The position numbers were made by a program, and so were the translations under genes. A stretch of 64,000 nt of DNA from Camelus bactrianus (lineage: Eukaryota > Chordata > Mammalia > Artiodactyla > Camelidae): assembly GCF_048773025.1 (NCBI RefSeq), contig NC_133564.1:31878645-31942644 (forward strand), read 5' to 3'. Shown piece by piece: positions 17,640 to 42,345 of the stretch; positions within the stretch are counted from its first letter, which is position 1; the number at the start of each line of letters is the position of its first letter. Under the pieces are notes generated by a model that saw nothing but the letters and a program-made list of their open reading frames with translations, was not told where the DNA came from and made no database searches.

Positions 17640-18000
17640 CAGTCACCCTTAAAATGCTTGCCTTTCTGAAACGTATTATGTTCACTTATCACCTGGAGAA
17701 GTGGTTCCTCCTGTCATATGATTCCATTCATATAAAATGCCCAGAATAGGCAAATCCATGGTGACAGAGTGTGGATTAGTGTTGTCAGGGGCTGGGGGTT
17801 TGCGGGAAGCGGGATATGGCAGCTAATGGAGACAAGCTTTCCTTTCTGGGCAGAGGGGACGGAAATGTTCTGAAGTTAGACAGCCATGGTGTTGGTCTGA
17901 TTCTGCAAATACACCAACACCATTGATGAAGAGCACAGTTCAAGAGGGTGAATGTTATGGGATATGAGTTATATTTCGATAAAACTGTTATTTAACCAAA
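17640..18000 (+). mobile_element. Ancient L1M 3' end
   Basis: It resembles the 3' UTR of old mammalian LINE-1s: aggcaaatccatggtgacag, ttgtcaggggctggggg, gaaatgttctgaagttagac, gagttatatttcgataaaac. It is antisense to ANK1. Confidence 0.65.
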
Positions 18001-18456
18001 GAAGTGACTCTTCATCTTGCCTGGGTCAGTCATCCCTTTGGAGAAGCTGATGAAAACCATGAGGTCCTCAGCCGGAAGACCACTCAGGCACCCACCCTCA
18101 CACGTGCGGTGTGCACCGCGGGAGGTTCCCCCTCACACGCCAACAGTCCCTGGATGGAGAACTCCTGGTTTAGTGGATAGGCCGGCATTTTAAAAAAATA
18201 CCTTCCCCCCAGAAAAAAAATATTTAGTCCCAACTTACTTAATACATTCTGAATGCAGACCCTGGCTTATGTTTCAGAAAGCATGCTGTGGATTTTAATA
18301 TTAGTTTTTGCAGACTCTTGAGTCATTCCAGTAGTCATTTTGGTATCAGGTCTGCTTGGGGCCCACGTGATCTTGGAATGACCTTCCTGAACCTGCTTAT
18401 TCATTTGCAAAACTCAGGTAAAACCTACACTGGGCTGCTGTGAGGCTCACACGCGT

Positions 18457-18457
18457 G

Positions 18458-18492
<35 letters not shown>
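18457..18492. repeat. (CA)n microsatellite, intron 17
   Basis: CA dinucleotide run with a few CG interruptions. On the transcript it is a UG tract about 70-105 nt downstream of the exon 17 donor. Confidence 0.95.
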
Positions 18493-18493
<1 letters not shown>

Positions 18494-18505
18494 TCCCCCA
18501 ATTCA

Positions 18506-18790
<285 letters not shown>

Positions 18791-19284
18791 TCACGGGAGT
18801 GCCGAGTTGACAGTCTGGGTGCGCGCCTCACCTTTTAGGTCCTCCTTTGAGGGGAGCGCCAAGCCTGGCTCTTGGGCTGCTGGACACCCACTGAGCAGGG
18901 CTGGTGTCACCAGGGATGGCCGCTTAATTAAACCAACCACCCACCGGAGTCCCTCTGCTTTAGAGAGAGCCAGCGAGCGCCCTGTACCCATTCTGTCCAC
19001 TATGTTCTGTTATCTTGCTCTGCCAACTGCTCTGCCCGAGGTGCTCTGTCCCCAGCAGATGCTAGGATTCAGCGAGGCAGCCGCCGGAACAACCAGCAGG
19101 CTGGGTGCGTAAGTCAGGCTAGATTCGTAAGTAAATGAAAGGCTCCCACGTCCTCTTTCCTCCAATAAGAAACAGCACCTCCAGGCAGTTCACAGAGGAA
19201 AAGGATCAGAGCCAGACTTCTTTCCCTGTGTGGCTGGGCCAACGGCACCCCCCTCACCCCGGATCTTGCTGGCTTCCAGCAGGT

Positions 19285-19475
19285 GGTATAAAAGGATGTG
19301 GAGTCAGTCTTGGATCCACTTTAACTGGTCGTGTAACTGGGGGCAGGATAGTCAATGACCTCTAGGCTTCCTTTCATATTTTTTTAAGCCATCAGAAGTG
19401 GACAGTCACACCTACTTGCTCTTAAACTTGTTGAATGGATCAAACATGATACGACATGTGAAGGTGCTTTCCAGC
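19285..19475 (+). repeat. MIR SINE
   Basis: Sense MIR features: gtggagtcagtcttgga, tgtaactgggggcaggatag, tcaatgacctctaggc. Diverged. Confidence 0.6.
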
Positions 19476-19950
19476 GTTAAGATATAAAAGCCACAAGCCT
19501 GCGTGTGGCTTTGCACTGGTTCACGAGACGGGCTGAGCCCATGGTGAGGTGACGGGGCTCAGTCCCCGGGTGAACCAGCTCTGTCACACGTGCCGTCTGC
19601 CCAGCTGGCTTTCCTTTCCCCTTTGTTTCGGTCAGAAGACTTTCTCGACGAAGGAAGCAGGGTCCGCGTTTGCCTTCGGGAGCGAGCCCCGTATCCCACT
19701 GCGGGCAGGTGACCGTCTACCTTGGTCATCACTGTTGGAAACCACTTCCAGCTACATTATCCCTCTCAAGTTCCAACACAACCACGTATGCAAGAAAGGC
19801 AGGCATCTTTATTACTCCCCCCCAACCTTGGGGGTAAAGAAGCCAATTCTCTGCAAGGCTTACTGTCTTTCCTAATGTCATACAGTAAGTGAAACAGCAG
19901 AAAACCCAAGCCTGACCTCGTGCCCCAGATTCCAGGTTCCTTCTGCTGGA

Positions 19951-20105
19951 GCAGGGCTCCTCGAATTTCAGTGTGCCTAAAACCACTCGGGATCTTGTTA
20001 AAACGCAGATTCTGACTCAGGAGGCCCAGGACCCTGCATTTCTAGCAAGTGCCCAGGTAATGTTGATGCTGCCGGCTACCCTTTGGGTAACAAGGCCCCA
20101 GAGCA
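19951..20105. mobile_element. MER5A-like hAT element
   Basis: It matches the recalled MER5A consensus: ctcgaatttcagtgtgc, gggatcttgttaaaac, cagattctgactcagg, tgcatttctagcaag. A short non-autonomous hAT-Charlie copy. Confidence 0.75.
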
Positions 20106-20765
20106 TTCAGGGCCAAGGGGGATGCCAGGCCTGAGGACCTCTGGGCGGGACTCAGGACTGTCACTGGCCCACCTGGTCCCAGAGCAGATGGCGTAAGACA
20201 TATGGTGTCCCCACCTTGGCCAGCATTCTTCTGGCCATCCCAGAGAACCGAATCTCCCCTGCCACCAACTGCCTTCCTGTGGAAACCATTCTGATTCTGC
20301 CAGGATCCACCGATCAGGAAAAGGAAACAGAAAAAAGGTGGCCAATCCATGCAGTAAAATCCCAGTTTTATAGTATTTGGGGGGCAGGGTGAGATCCAGC
20401 CACAAAGTGGATCTTACAGGGAGGCAAAAAGTTACAATTTACCCAAAGAATTAAACTGAGTAATAAAAATCATTCTCTGAACAATTAGGTTAAGACCATT
20501 CATTCCGGTACATCTCCTTTTGAGTTTGCTTTTGTTACGAGAAAACGTTAACCCAACGTGGGTTGTGTTCCCATCACAAGATTGGTATTTCGCTGATTAT
20601 AAAATTAATTCAACACAATGAGTTTCGTTACTGTATCAAAAGGGAGCAAAGAACAGAGGTGCGGTTCAGTTGATCAAGCCTGAGATCTGGACTCATCTCC
20701 AAAGGGAGATGATTTGTGAGTATCAGAGAACCTTCTGACGTCAGAGCCGAGCTTCTTTTTGCCTG

Positions 20766-20900
20766 AGCAGCACTTCTCAAACTTAAATGTGTGTGAAACC
20801 ACGTGGGATCTCGTTAAAGTACAAATTCTGACTCGGAAGGTCTAGGGAGGCCCTGGACGCTGCATTTTTTAACAAGCTCCAAGTCAGGATGAAATGGGTG
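20766..20900. mobile_element. MER5A-like hAT element
   Basis: Second copy: gcacttctcaaacttaaatg, gggatctcgttaaagt, caaattctgactcgg, ttttttaacaagctcc. Confidence 0.7.
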
Positions 20901-21429
20901 GAAGCAGGTGCCCACCTCAGTGCCCAGTGCCTGGCCACAGCCCGCACCCCACTCCCTGCATGGGAGCGAGGACTGTTAGGACTTCTTTTCCCGCACAAAA
21001 GACAGTACCTCGAGCAATCTGAAGCCTACTCATGTCAGTATAATTGGAAGTCCAGGCCACGTGGGCACGTCCGCGCTGGCAAGGACAGCGCCCCGCCTGG
21101 GTACCCGGCAAGCTCGCCCTGGAGGTGGCACAGGCTGCCCAGTGAACCCCCAGTTAAAACTTGAGATGCAAGAGCAACCGTCGGTCTCAGAACTGGCGCT
21201 GCCCCTCCGAGCGTCCCCGAAACCAGGACTACAGGGAATGAACCACCCTCTGCAGGTGACAAGGGGCAGCTAAGCAGGAGAGTCAGGGAGAGGCTAGGGA
21301 GGGACGGAGAGGGACGTGTGCCAGTAAAAGGCTCCTCCTCCCCAAGGAAGTGAGCTCACCCAGAGGAACGTGCCCGCTGGAGAGAGATCTGCCTAAATGT
21401 TAAAACAACATTAGCATCAAAATTAGAAA

Positions 21430-21665
21430 GGGGCGGGTTTGGTTTGGGTGCAGAGAGATTTGCATGTGAAATTCTACAAAATTGCCAGACGACTTCGGAA
21501 ACTATTTTTTGCCATGGAAACAAAACCCATCTGTACAGGGTTTGTGCTTGGATAAAGCTCTCTTTAAATACCATGCGCCTGGCTCCGGTCTCTTTTATAT
21601 AAGGAGGGGGGCGAGGAGGAGGGGAGTCCAGCTTTTTATTTTTAGACGCAGGAGTAAGTCACGTC
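21430..21665 (-). promoter_or_regulatory. Cluster of promoter-like motifs, intron 16
   Basis: Within 236 bp: a GC box (GGGGCGGG, 21430-21437), an octamer (ATTTGCAT, 21458-21465), an RFX/X-box-like palindrome (TTTGCCATGGAAAC, 21508-21521), a minus-strand TATA box (TATAAAAG, 21592-21599), a MEF2-like site (TTATTTTTAG, 21636-21645) and a CRE-like GTCACGTC (21658-21665). The TATA box faces the ANK1 sense direction. No repeat family is recognised. Intragenic promoters are known in ANK1 elsewhere; activity here is only inferred, and single motifs occur by chance. Confidence 0.25.
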
Positions 21666-22568
21666 CTTAGCAGGACTACGTGCTGTCTACACAGTGATGT
21701 GGGCTCTGGTACAACAGCGCGGGGACCGGAGCCTGGGGAGACAGGGTGTCTGGGAGATGCTGTGTCTGCAGGAAAGTGATGCTGTAAAATTCAGATGAGC
21801 ATCCATTCTGGGGAGGAAAGGCGAATTGAAGCCGGCACTGACTCTTCCCTGACTCTGCTGCATCCCCACTGAAGTCGGCAGGTGCTGGCTGGAATCACAC
21901 ACGGACCCCCTCCCATTGCATGGCTGAGCAATGGGGTTTGCTCTCCCAGAAACTGGTAAATTAGCCTCTGTTTTTTCTGCATCTTGGCTGATCATCTAAA
22001 GGTGAGCTCAGGGACCACGTGTGTCCTTTGCATCTCCCCACCCCTCCTCTGCGCAGCCACCAGCCCCCCATACCCTCCTCCCCTCACAGACCCTGCAGAC
22101 CCTCTCATCCCACAGGGGGCAGCCTGTCCCCAGAAATGACCCTCACGGCCAGCTTTATCCCCTCCTCCCCCACCCTCCACTCTTACATAAGCCCCATCTG
22201 CGGTCTACACCTAGGGTCCCTAGGGGCAATGAGCCCACGGCTCTGAGCACCGCATCCCAGGGGCTGGTGTGAGGCTGGCACTTGGACACACATCACCGTG
22301 TAACGAGCGTATGTCAGAAATGTCACCATCCCAGAACCTGAGCTCATGAGAGAAACGGATCTGGGGGGAGATTATTCTTGTTTGAGATAAGTCCCTTGCT
22401 TTCAGGTTCTGGCAAGCTGACCCCCAGCCCTGAATGTATGTTCTCAAAGTGTGGCCCCTGTCCCGGGATCCACCAATATGTTGCACGTGACATGCTGACC
22501 TTTGACACAGTCTGGGGGACACATTCGTGGTGCGAGACGAGGTCCACCTCCGTGAGGTGACCTGTTCA

Positions 22569-23315
<747 letters not shown>

Positions 23316-23414
23316 TTTTCCGGCCGCATTTGGATGTGCGTCGTGCTCCAGGAGCAGCTCAGCCACCCGCACCTTCCCGTACTTTGCCGCCACGTGGAGA
23401 GGGGTAAATCCTTT
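23316..23414 (-). CDS. ANK1: ANK1 exon 15: ankyrin repeat 17
   Basis: 99 nt, phase 0. It encodes [20 protein letters not shown] then [13 protein letters not shown], about residues 535-567. Acceptor CTCAG|AA and donor GGAAAA|GTGAGT. His replaces Arg of human LLERDAHPN. Confidence 0.97.
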
Positions 23415-24345
<931 letters not shown>

Positions 24346-24559
24346 TTACGGAAACCAACATGTTCTCTCTTATTTAATCCTGTAAGAAACCCTTCAAGTT
24401 AGTTGTTATTTCTACTGAATTACCCGAAGGCTCAGGTTTCCCATCTATAAACTGGGAATATGATACTGACTTAACAGGGCTCTCGTTAGGATCAAGCAGA
24501 TAGCGTAATAAGATGTTTCACATGTGTCTGGCACAAACTACATGTTGTGGTCGCTCTTA

Positions 24560-24849
24560 CAGGCAGACCTCGGAGATACTGAAGGTTCGATTCCAGACAG
24601 ACCACCGCAATAGAGTGGGTATCGCAATAAAGCGAGTCAAACTTTTTTGTTTCCCGGTTTATATAAATGTTACGATTACACAATATTATACTCTATTACG
24701 AGTGCAATCACATTACGTTTAAAACATACATACCTTAATTAAAAAATACTTTATTGCTAGAAAATGCTAACCATCTAATGATGCAGGGTTGCCCCAAACC
24801 TTTGAATTGCAAAAAACACACTGCAAAGTGCAATAAAACAGGCAGGCTG
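24560..24849. mobile_element. Tigger1-derived non-autonomous element
   Basis: A 290-bp internally deleted Tigger1. It keeps both ends: caggcagacctcggagatac at the left and gcaataaaacaggcaggct at the right, with the typical accttaattaaaaaatactt internal block. No transposase coding remains. It is a pogo/mariner-class DNA transposon that inserts at TA; the left flank ends in TTA. Confidence 0.85.
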
Positions 24850-25180
24850 GACTGTCTCCCGAGTCCTGCTGGAGCGTCCGCCCGTCTCTCTGTCTGAACA
24901 CCACTGTGGTTTTCTCTACTCCAGAGGTGGTGGGGAAGTCAGAACTTGGGGAGGGAACTGAGGGACTTTTCACCCCACCCCTGCCCTTTCCAGTTTCTGT
25001 TGGAAGCTGGCGGCTCTCAGAGGATGGGGTCTCTGTGTTACCGGGCTCTGCTGGGGCCTCCCTCGTGTGGCCCAAACACAAATCACAGTCCTGACTCTGA
25101 ATGGCGCTTCTGTCGCTGGCATAGTAGGAAAAAGCCTGATCTTGGCCAAAGCCTCTCAACTGGCAAACTCGGCAGCTATT

Positions 25181-25762
25181 CTTTTTAAATTTTTAAAAAT
25201 TAAAGTATATTTGATTTACAATGTTGTGTTAGTTTCTGGTGTCCAGAATAGTGATTCAGTTATACATACACATATATACATATATATTTCTTTTCATATT
25301 CTTTTTCATTATAGGTTATTACAGGATATTGAATACAGTTCCCTGTGCTATATGGTAGGACCTTGTTGTTTATTTGTTTTATATATAGCAGTGTGTATCT
25401 GCAAATCCCAAACTCCTAATTTTTCCCTCCAACCCCCCTTACCCTACTGGTAACCATAAGTTTGTTTTCTATGTCTGTGAATCTGTTTCTAGTTTGTAAA
25501 TAAATTCATTTGTGTCATTTTTTTTAGATTCTACATATAAGTGATATCATGATATCTATCCTTCTCTATCTGACATACTTCACTCGGTATGATAATCTGT
25601 AGGTCCATCCATGTTGCTGCAAATGACATTATTTTATTCTTTTTCATGACTGAGTAATATTCCATTGTGTATATACACCACAACTTCTTTATTCAATCAT
25701 CTGTTGACAGGCATTTAGGTTGCTTCCATGTCTGAGCTGTTGTAAACTGTTGCTATTCTTAC
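25181..25762 (-). mobile_element. LINE-1 3' end, 5' truncated
   Basis: About 580 bp of L1, sense with ANK1. In plus reading it starts with the A-tail complement, passes tattacaggatattgaatac and tccctgtgctatatggta, and ends in the last part of ORF2 (ttccattgtgtatatacacc). It is a common artiodactyl L1 3' end. Confidence 0.85.
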
Positions 25763-26051
25763 CCTTTCACTCATCCAGCCCCTCAGAATCACCTTTTACA
25801 ATGAGGGGGAATCTTCTATTTTTAGAGCAAGTAATTCCTGACTGATTTCACTGGCAACACTTTCTTCAAAGAGTCATTTCTCTTCTTACACTGTGATTGT
25901 ACCAACAAGCAACCTTTCAGTCCCTAAACACTGCTTCTTGGCCTTTCATTATCCTAAAGACACACAGCTTTAGGATGCAAGTATATCTCTGGCCTCCTCA
26001 GAGCCCTGCAAACCAAAAGCTGAGCACTTAGCACAACCACAGGGGGCATTA

Positions 26052-26706
<655 letters not shown>

Positions 26707-26805
26707 CACGTTGGAGACATTGGGGGACGCCTCCCGCTGCAGCAAGTTCTTCACGATGGGCAGGTGCCCCATGAAGGAGGCCACGTGGAGCGGCGTCAGG
26801 CCGGA
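26707..26805 (-). CDS. ANK1: ANK1 exon 12: ankyrin repeat 13
   Basis: 99 nt, phase 0. It encodes [20 protein letters not shown] then [13 protein letters not shown], about residues 403-435. Acceptor GTCCAG|TC and donor AACGTG|GTAAGC. Human has Gly where this copy reads Glu (codon GAG) in LLQR-ASPN, at the normally Gly position of the ankyrin turn. Repeats 13-24 are part of the band 3 binding surface. Confidence 0.96.
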
Positions 26806-29345
<2,540 letters not shown>

Positions 29346-30043
29346 GAGAGACAGTAAAATGGAACTTGGATCTAAATCCCTCTGTTCTTTGCCCCTAATA
29401 AGTGCCCATTACTTTAAAAAATTCTGTTAAGGATCCTCACTGTTTCTTAGACAGCAATTTATTTTTTTTTAAATTAAAGACAGAGGAGACTCATGCACTC
29501 ATTCATTCAGACATTAATTCAGCAAATATTAAGTGATTCAAGTGCATCTGATGTTAGGTTAAGCTCTGGGGAAACAGAGGAACAGACATAATCCCGGGCC
29601 AAGAAAGGTACCAGTGGATACAAGACAAAGAAACAGATCTGCTGTTGCCATCCTATGTGGTGACGTCAGGAAGGCATGATACAGCACAGAGGAGCAGGGA
29701 GGGTGGAGTCACGATGGGAGGATGTGGGGAGAGAAGGCTTCCCGGGGAGGGGATCCCTGAGCTAGGACCTCACCAGAAAGGTGAAACAGAAGAGGATCCC
29801 ACAAAGGGAACGGCATGTGCGGTGCCGCAAAGGCAGCCACCCTGGGACCCGGGGAGCTCTGAGCAGGTAAACGTGTGGGAGGAACGGGTGATGGGGCGTG
29901 GAGCTGGGCTGGAGGGGCAGGCGGGAGCTGCATGGTGAAATCCATGAGCTAGGAAACTGGGACCTGAGCTTTCAGGAAGTGACCGCTGAAAGGACTGTCA
30001 CTGAAGGAGAAGCAGAATCAGGCAGCGTGGCAACTACTGTCAG

Positions 30044-30420
30044 TGCCTGGATTGAACTAGGTCCCCTCAAAATTCACATGGTGAAGTCCTGACGCCTGGG
30101 ACCTCAGGATGTGAGCATATTTGGAAATAGTATAAGATGAGGTCGTTGATGTGGACCTTAATCCCATACAACTGCTGTCTTTATACAAAGGGGAACTTTG
30201 AACACACACAGACACATAGACACACACACAGACACACAGACACAGACACACACACACACGCACACACACGGAGAACGCAGCACCCCCTCACAGATCCAGG
30301 AATAGCCAACTCTGCCGACACTGATCCAGGACGTCCAGCCTCCCGAGCGGCTGGACAAGACATTTCTGTTGCCAGAGCTGCCTGGAGTGTGGTACATCAT
30401 TACAGCTGCCCCAGAACTGA
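30044..30420 (+). mobile_element. MLT1 (ERVL-MaLR) LTR fossil
   Basis: Solo LTR of the MLT1 group: tcccctcaaaattcacatgg, cctcaggatgtgagcatatt, ggacgtccagcctcccgag, catttctgttgcc. It is ancient, of early mammalian age, with no internal viral region. A CA microsatellite (about 30203-30268) has grown inside it. It is broken and non-coding. Confidence 0.8.
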
Positions 30421-31232
30421 CACCGTCACCAATGACTGCGTTTTAGAAAGGTCACACCAGACTCCCCAATTGGAAAAATCATAAAGAATTTTCATAATCA
30501 TCCTTTTTAGCCTCATTCTAATAATCCGGATAATATAAAGTTCTTAACAAGGACCATTTTTATGTTTAAATATGGAGACTCTGTGGGAAAATGTTGAGAA
30601 TTTCCTGACCAAACGGTCTAATTGGGAGCAGGATTCTGCCTTCGCTTATCTGAGGATTTTCACTTTTATATGTACTTTCAAAGATATCATCTCCTGTCTC
30701 ATGATCATCTCAGCCGTGGATGGAGGACTGAATACGTCCATTCGACACACACACACGCAGGGCAGCCTGTGCTGGGAATGTGACACCGATTTCCGAGAGC
30801 TCTGTCCGACCTTAACGTGATCATCGGTCAGGGAATAAACAGGCTTTAAGGGTGTGGACTGTGCTGCAATTTTATGACAGGGAAGTGCTCACAGGGAACC
30901 CCGGGAGTGGCTGCGAGTGGGTCCGGTTTCTGCCTTGCTTTGTTTGATACACCTGCTAAATTCACCCCAAAGAACGAGGGCCTGGAGGTGGGGTGCAGGC
31001 AGCACCAGGCGTTCTGAGCGCTCTAGCCCTGGGAAGACTCAAAACCTCACACCCGATCTGAGGGACGGGCTTTTGCTGCAGCCCCCAAAGGACTTTGAAA
31101 AGAACTGTTTCTGTTTTTGTTTTTTTTAACTTCCTCCAGTCCGGCTCGGGGTCTGAAGACTCCCTGAGTGCTTAGTTCCTGTGTTTTCCGGAGCCAGGGG
31201 AAAAGAGACATGGCTTGACCTAGCACCGTGTA

Positions 31233-31441
31233 GACCAATGACAGCCCACGGGCCAAATCTGGCCCGCTGCCTGTGTGTGTCAATGAAGTTTTATTAGAAC
31301 AGGGCCGACAGTCTGAATATTCTCCACGGCTGCTTTCCCGCTACAGTGGCCAAGTTGAATCGCCGTGACATTGACCACGGCCTGCAAAGCCTAAAAATAT
31401 TTAATATCTGGTCCTTTAGAGGGAAAGTTTGCTGACCTTGA
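31233..31441. mobile_element. MER58-like hAT-Charlie element
   Basis: Second copy, opposite in orientation to the one at 16609: cacgggccaaatctggcccg, aatgaagttttattagaaca, cctgcaaagcctaaaaatat, aaagtttgctgacctt. About 209 bp. Confidence 0.8.
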
Positions 31442-31541
31442 TCTAGATAATAATTAGAGCTGACTGCCTCCCATGGGACAGACACCGGGTCAACGGCACA
31501 CATGCCGGCTGAGTTAGGACTATTAGCATCTCTGTTTCTCA

Positions 31542-31736
<195 letters not shown>

Positions 31737-31833
31737 TCAGAAAGAGAAAGCCCCAAAGGGACCCATCAGAGGCTGCTGGAGAGAAGACGGCCCTGCGGCA
31801 ACGCTCTGGCTGCAGAGGCACGAGCCTTCCTCA

Positions 31834-32512
<679 letters not shown>

Positions 32513-32611
32513 CTGGGGCGTGAAGTTGACATTGGCCCCCCGGTTGAGGAGGAGCTGGGCCACGTTGAGGTTCTCGTAGTGAGCTGCGATGTGGAGGGGG
32601 GTGAATCCCGT
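32513..32611 (-). CDS. ANK1: ANK1 exon 7: ankyrin repeat 7
   Basis: 99 nt, phase 0. It encodes [20 protein letters not shown] then [13 protein letters not shown], about residues 205-237. Acceptor CCCCAG|AC and donor CCCCAG|GTGAGG. Asn replaces Ser of human RGASVNF. Confidence 0.97.
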
Positions 32612-39565
<6,954 letters not shown>

Positions 39566-40064
39566 CTATGAAGAGCAGAGAGGCAGGGAGAGCGTGGTCA
39601 GAGGGGCTGTGTGCTGGGCGGCTGCGGAGACCCAAGGGGGCCCTGTGTGGGGTCTGCGCAGGCGCAGAGCAGAGCCAGCTGGGCTCGGGAGCAGCGTTTG
39701 TACAGGGGCGTCAGCGAACAGGAGAGCAGGGAGAGGAGGAGGTGGGTGACAAGACCACCACCCCAGGAAGCTCTCGCAAAAGTAATGGGTGACCTTGACA
39801 TTCAGATCCCGCCTTCAGCCACCACTTAATTGAAATGGTGTAGCTTCCACCCCCTGGTTAATTTCCACAGCAGTGACTGACAAAAAGCAAATCAGTTTAA
39901 AATTTTAAAATGCAACTCCAGTGCATCTTAAACATTTGCAGAGATAGATGTATTTTTAGTAAAATAATACATTTTGAACTAAATACCACCAACTACCCAG
40001 CGGTAAGATTTCCTCAACAGAAGAGCCAGTGTTAAAATCACCTCTTGGACCTAGGGCATATCAA

Positions 40065-40455
40065 ATTAAGTAAGTCAGAGAAAAACAAGTATCATATGAT
40101 ATCACTTACATGTGGGGTCTAAAAAAAGTAATACCAATGAATTGATTTACGAAATAGAAACAGACTCACAGACGTAGAAAACAAACTTATGGTTACCAAA
40201 GGGGAAGTGGGGTGGGGAGGGATAAATTAGGAGTATGGGATTAACAGACACACACTACTATATACAAGACAGATAAACAACAAGGATTTACTGTGGAGCA
40301 CAGGGACTGTATTCAATATCTTATAATAACTCATAACGGAAAAGAATCTGAAAAAAATATAAATGTATATTTATCTTTGAATCACTTTGCTGCAAACGTG
40401 AAACTAACATAATGTTGTAAATCAACTATACTTCAATGAAATAGAATAAAATACT
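40065..40455 (+). mobile_element. LINE-1 3' end, 5' truncated
   Basis: Antisense to ANK1. Typical order: tgatatcacttacatgtggg, agaaacagactcacagacgt, ttatggttaccaaagggg, gcacagggactgtattcaat, aactatacttcaatgaaat and an A-rich end. Confidence 0.85.
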
Positions 40456-42271
40456 CCATGACACTTTGGTATTTCAAATGTGACCAAAGCATGTCTAACA
40501 GCTAAACTTCAGGAAAAAGAAAACCAAGTGAACATTTCCCATGCCCAGTCATCAGTCCATAAAAGAACTCTCACTAACGGGTTCCCGTTCCAGCCATGCC
40601 TGGTGAAGCCCCTACCGAGCTCTGCATAAAGCAGCCAGGGCAAGTCTCACTTGTCCCGCTCATGCTGCCTGGCCCTCTGACCCTTGCACTTAGATGTGTT
40701 GGGACTTTATGGCAAAAGGCAACTTTCAAGAGGGCTGCTAACTTTCAGTTCCAACAGAGGAGTGGATCTTGGCTCCACACAAAGGATGATTTTCATCAGT
40801 CGGTCATCTCCATCCCCTCCTCCTTCCCTCAAAGCAAGTCTCCCCTCTTCCCCCGCTCCTCCCTCCTGTCGCCTCTGCTGGTCAACTCTGTTCTAGCATA
40901 TCCCCTTTCAAGGGGTGCCCCAGGGCCACTGCGGGCTTTGGCTGATTAGAAAGACCCTCACCACCAAGATGGAGGATCTTGACCCCTGATGGGGTGAATG
41001 GAAGAGTTCCCCGGCTCACCCATCCCCAAATATCTCTGCAGCCCCACCATGGGGTCTTGAAATTCCCCCTCTCCCTCTGTAGCAGGCCATCATTTTCAGG
41101 AGATTCCAATTAAAACACAAAGTTTCTACCTGGGAGTGGTAGCGCATTGACCCATTAACGGATTAGTCTTACTGCTTTGCTAAAACCAGCAGAAGAAAGT
41201 AAAAAGTAATTACTTGATGAAAGCAACACAGGATGGTGCCTCTTGATGGGAGAATGCGAGGTGTGGGGGCCTTGAAAGGGGCGAATGTGGGTACCAGGCA
41301 CCTTGGGTATCAGAGAGCAGCCAAGAGTAGGCTTAACGGGATCTTTACTGAATTCTTGTTTAGGTCAGACCCGCCCTGCACTCCAAACACAGAGTGCAAT
41401 TGGCCACATCTTTGTCCATCAGGACAGCCAGCCTGGCCAGGGTGTGTGTGTGGAGGGGTGGGAGGCAGGTGATGGGAGAGCCTATTGCAACATAACCCTA
41501 TGCAAATGCATGAAAATCTCCATTAGATTTCCTCCTCTTGCAGGTTCTGAACACCATGAAACGCAGGGTCCAAAGCGGTGTGAATTATCCACATCACAGC
41601 AGGTTGAGTTTATCAGATAAAGGCTAGGTCTTAGCCAGTTTTGATACCAGAACGGGAGAAAGTGGTTGAAGAAGGCAAGACAGCAGCCTGTTACAGCGGG
41701 GATCTGGGGGAGCGGGAAGAGCAGGGGGCTGAAATAAACCAGCTCCCCTCAAATCAAGCTGCAAAACACAAAGTCACAGAAAAGCAATGTCAGGAGAACG
41801 GATCCCCAGAGCTTTGTGTCCTAACACCACCCCGGGGGCGGGTCTACACGGGAGCTCCCAGCACTGCGATCTGCAAATTCTCTCCACACCCAGCAGCCAA
41901 CTTGTCTGGAAGGTTCTGGGCGCTGAGCGCCGGCATCCTGTGACTACAGGGGAATCCGGGGTGGCGCGTGTGGCTGTCTGCTCACCGCAGGGGACTCGGC
42001 TGTGGCTGCTGGATTGTGCGTGGTGCTGACTGCTGAGGTCTCGGTGCCTACGTGGGTACCAGTCACACTCCAGGAGCCTTCATGAGTCCTGAATGTCTCA
42101 AAGCTGGGGAAGTGGCAAGTCGACTAGCAAAACATCTATTGTTTGCTGCGAATGCCCCAGGGTGGCTGTTCCCGCTCTTTGGAGCCAGAGCCAGGATCTC
42201 AGTCCAGAGGGATTCCAGACGCACCATCTGCCCAGAGAATGCTGGAGTCCAGAGGGATATCAGAGAGCCCT

Positions 42272-42345
42272 GAATGCTGAGGAAACCGAGGCCCAGAGAA
42301 GTCGAACGATTTGCTCAAGCCACGCTGCCTTTCTAGGGTACAGCC
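42272..42345 (-). repeat. MIR fragment
   Basis: Antisense MIR core tgaggaaaccgaggcccaga, gaagtcgaacgatttgctca. Confidence 0.65.

Noticed and set aside
19285-19300. GTATAAAAGG TATA-like motif
   Set aside because: It is within a MIR copy, on the plus strand against the gene, and has no supporting motifs.
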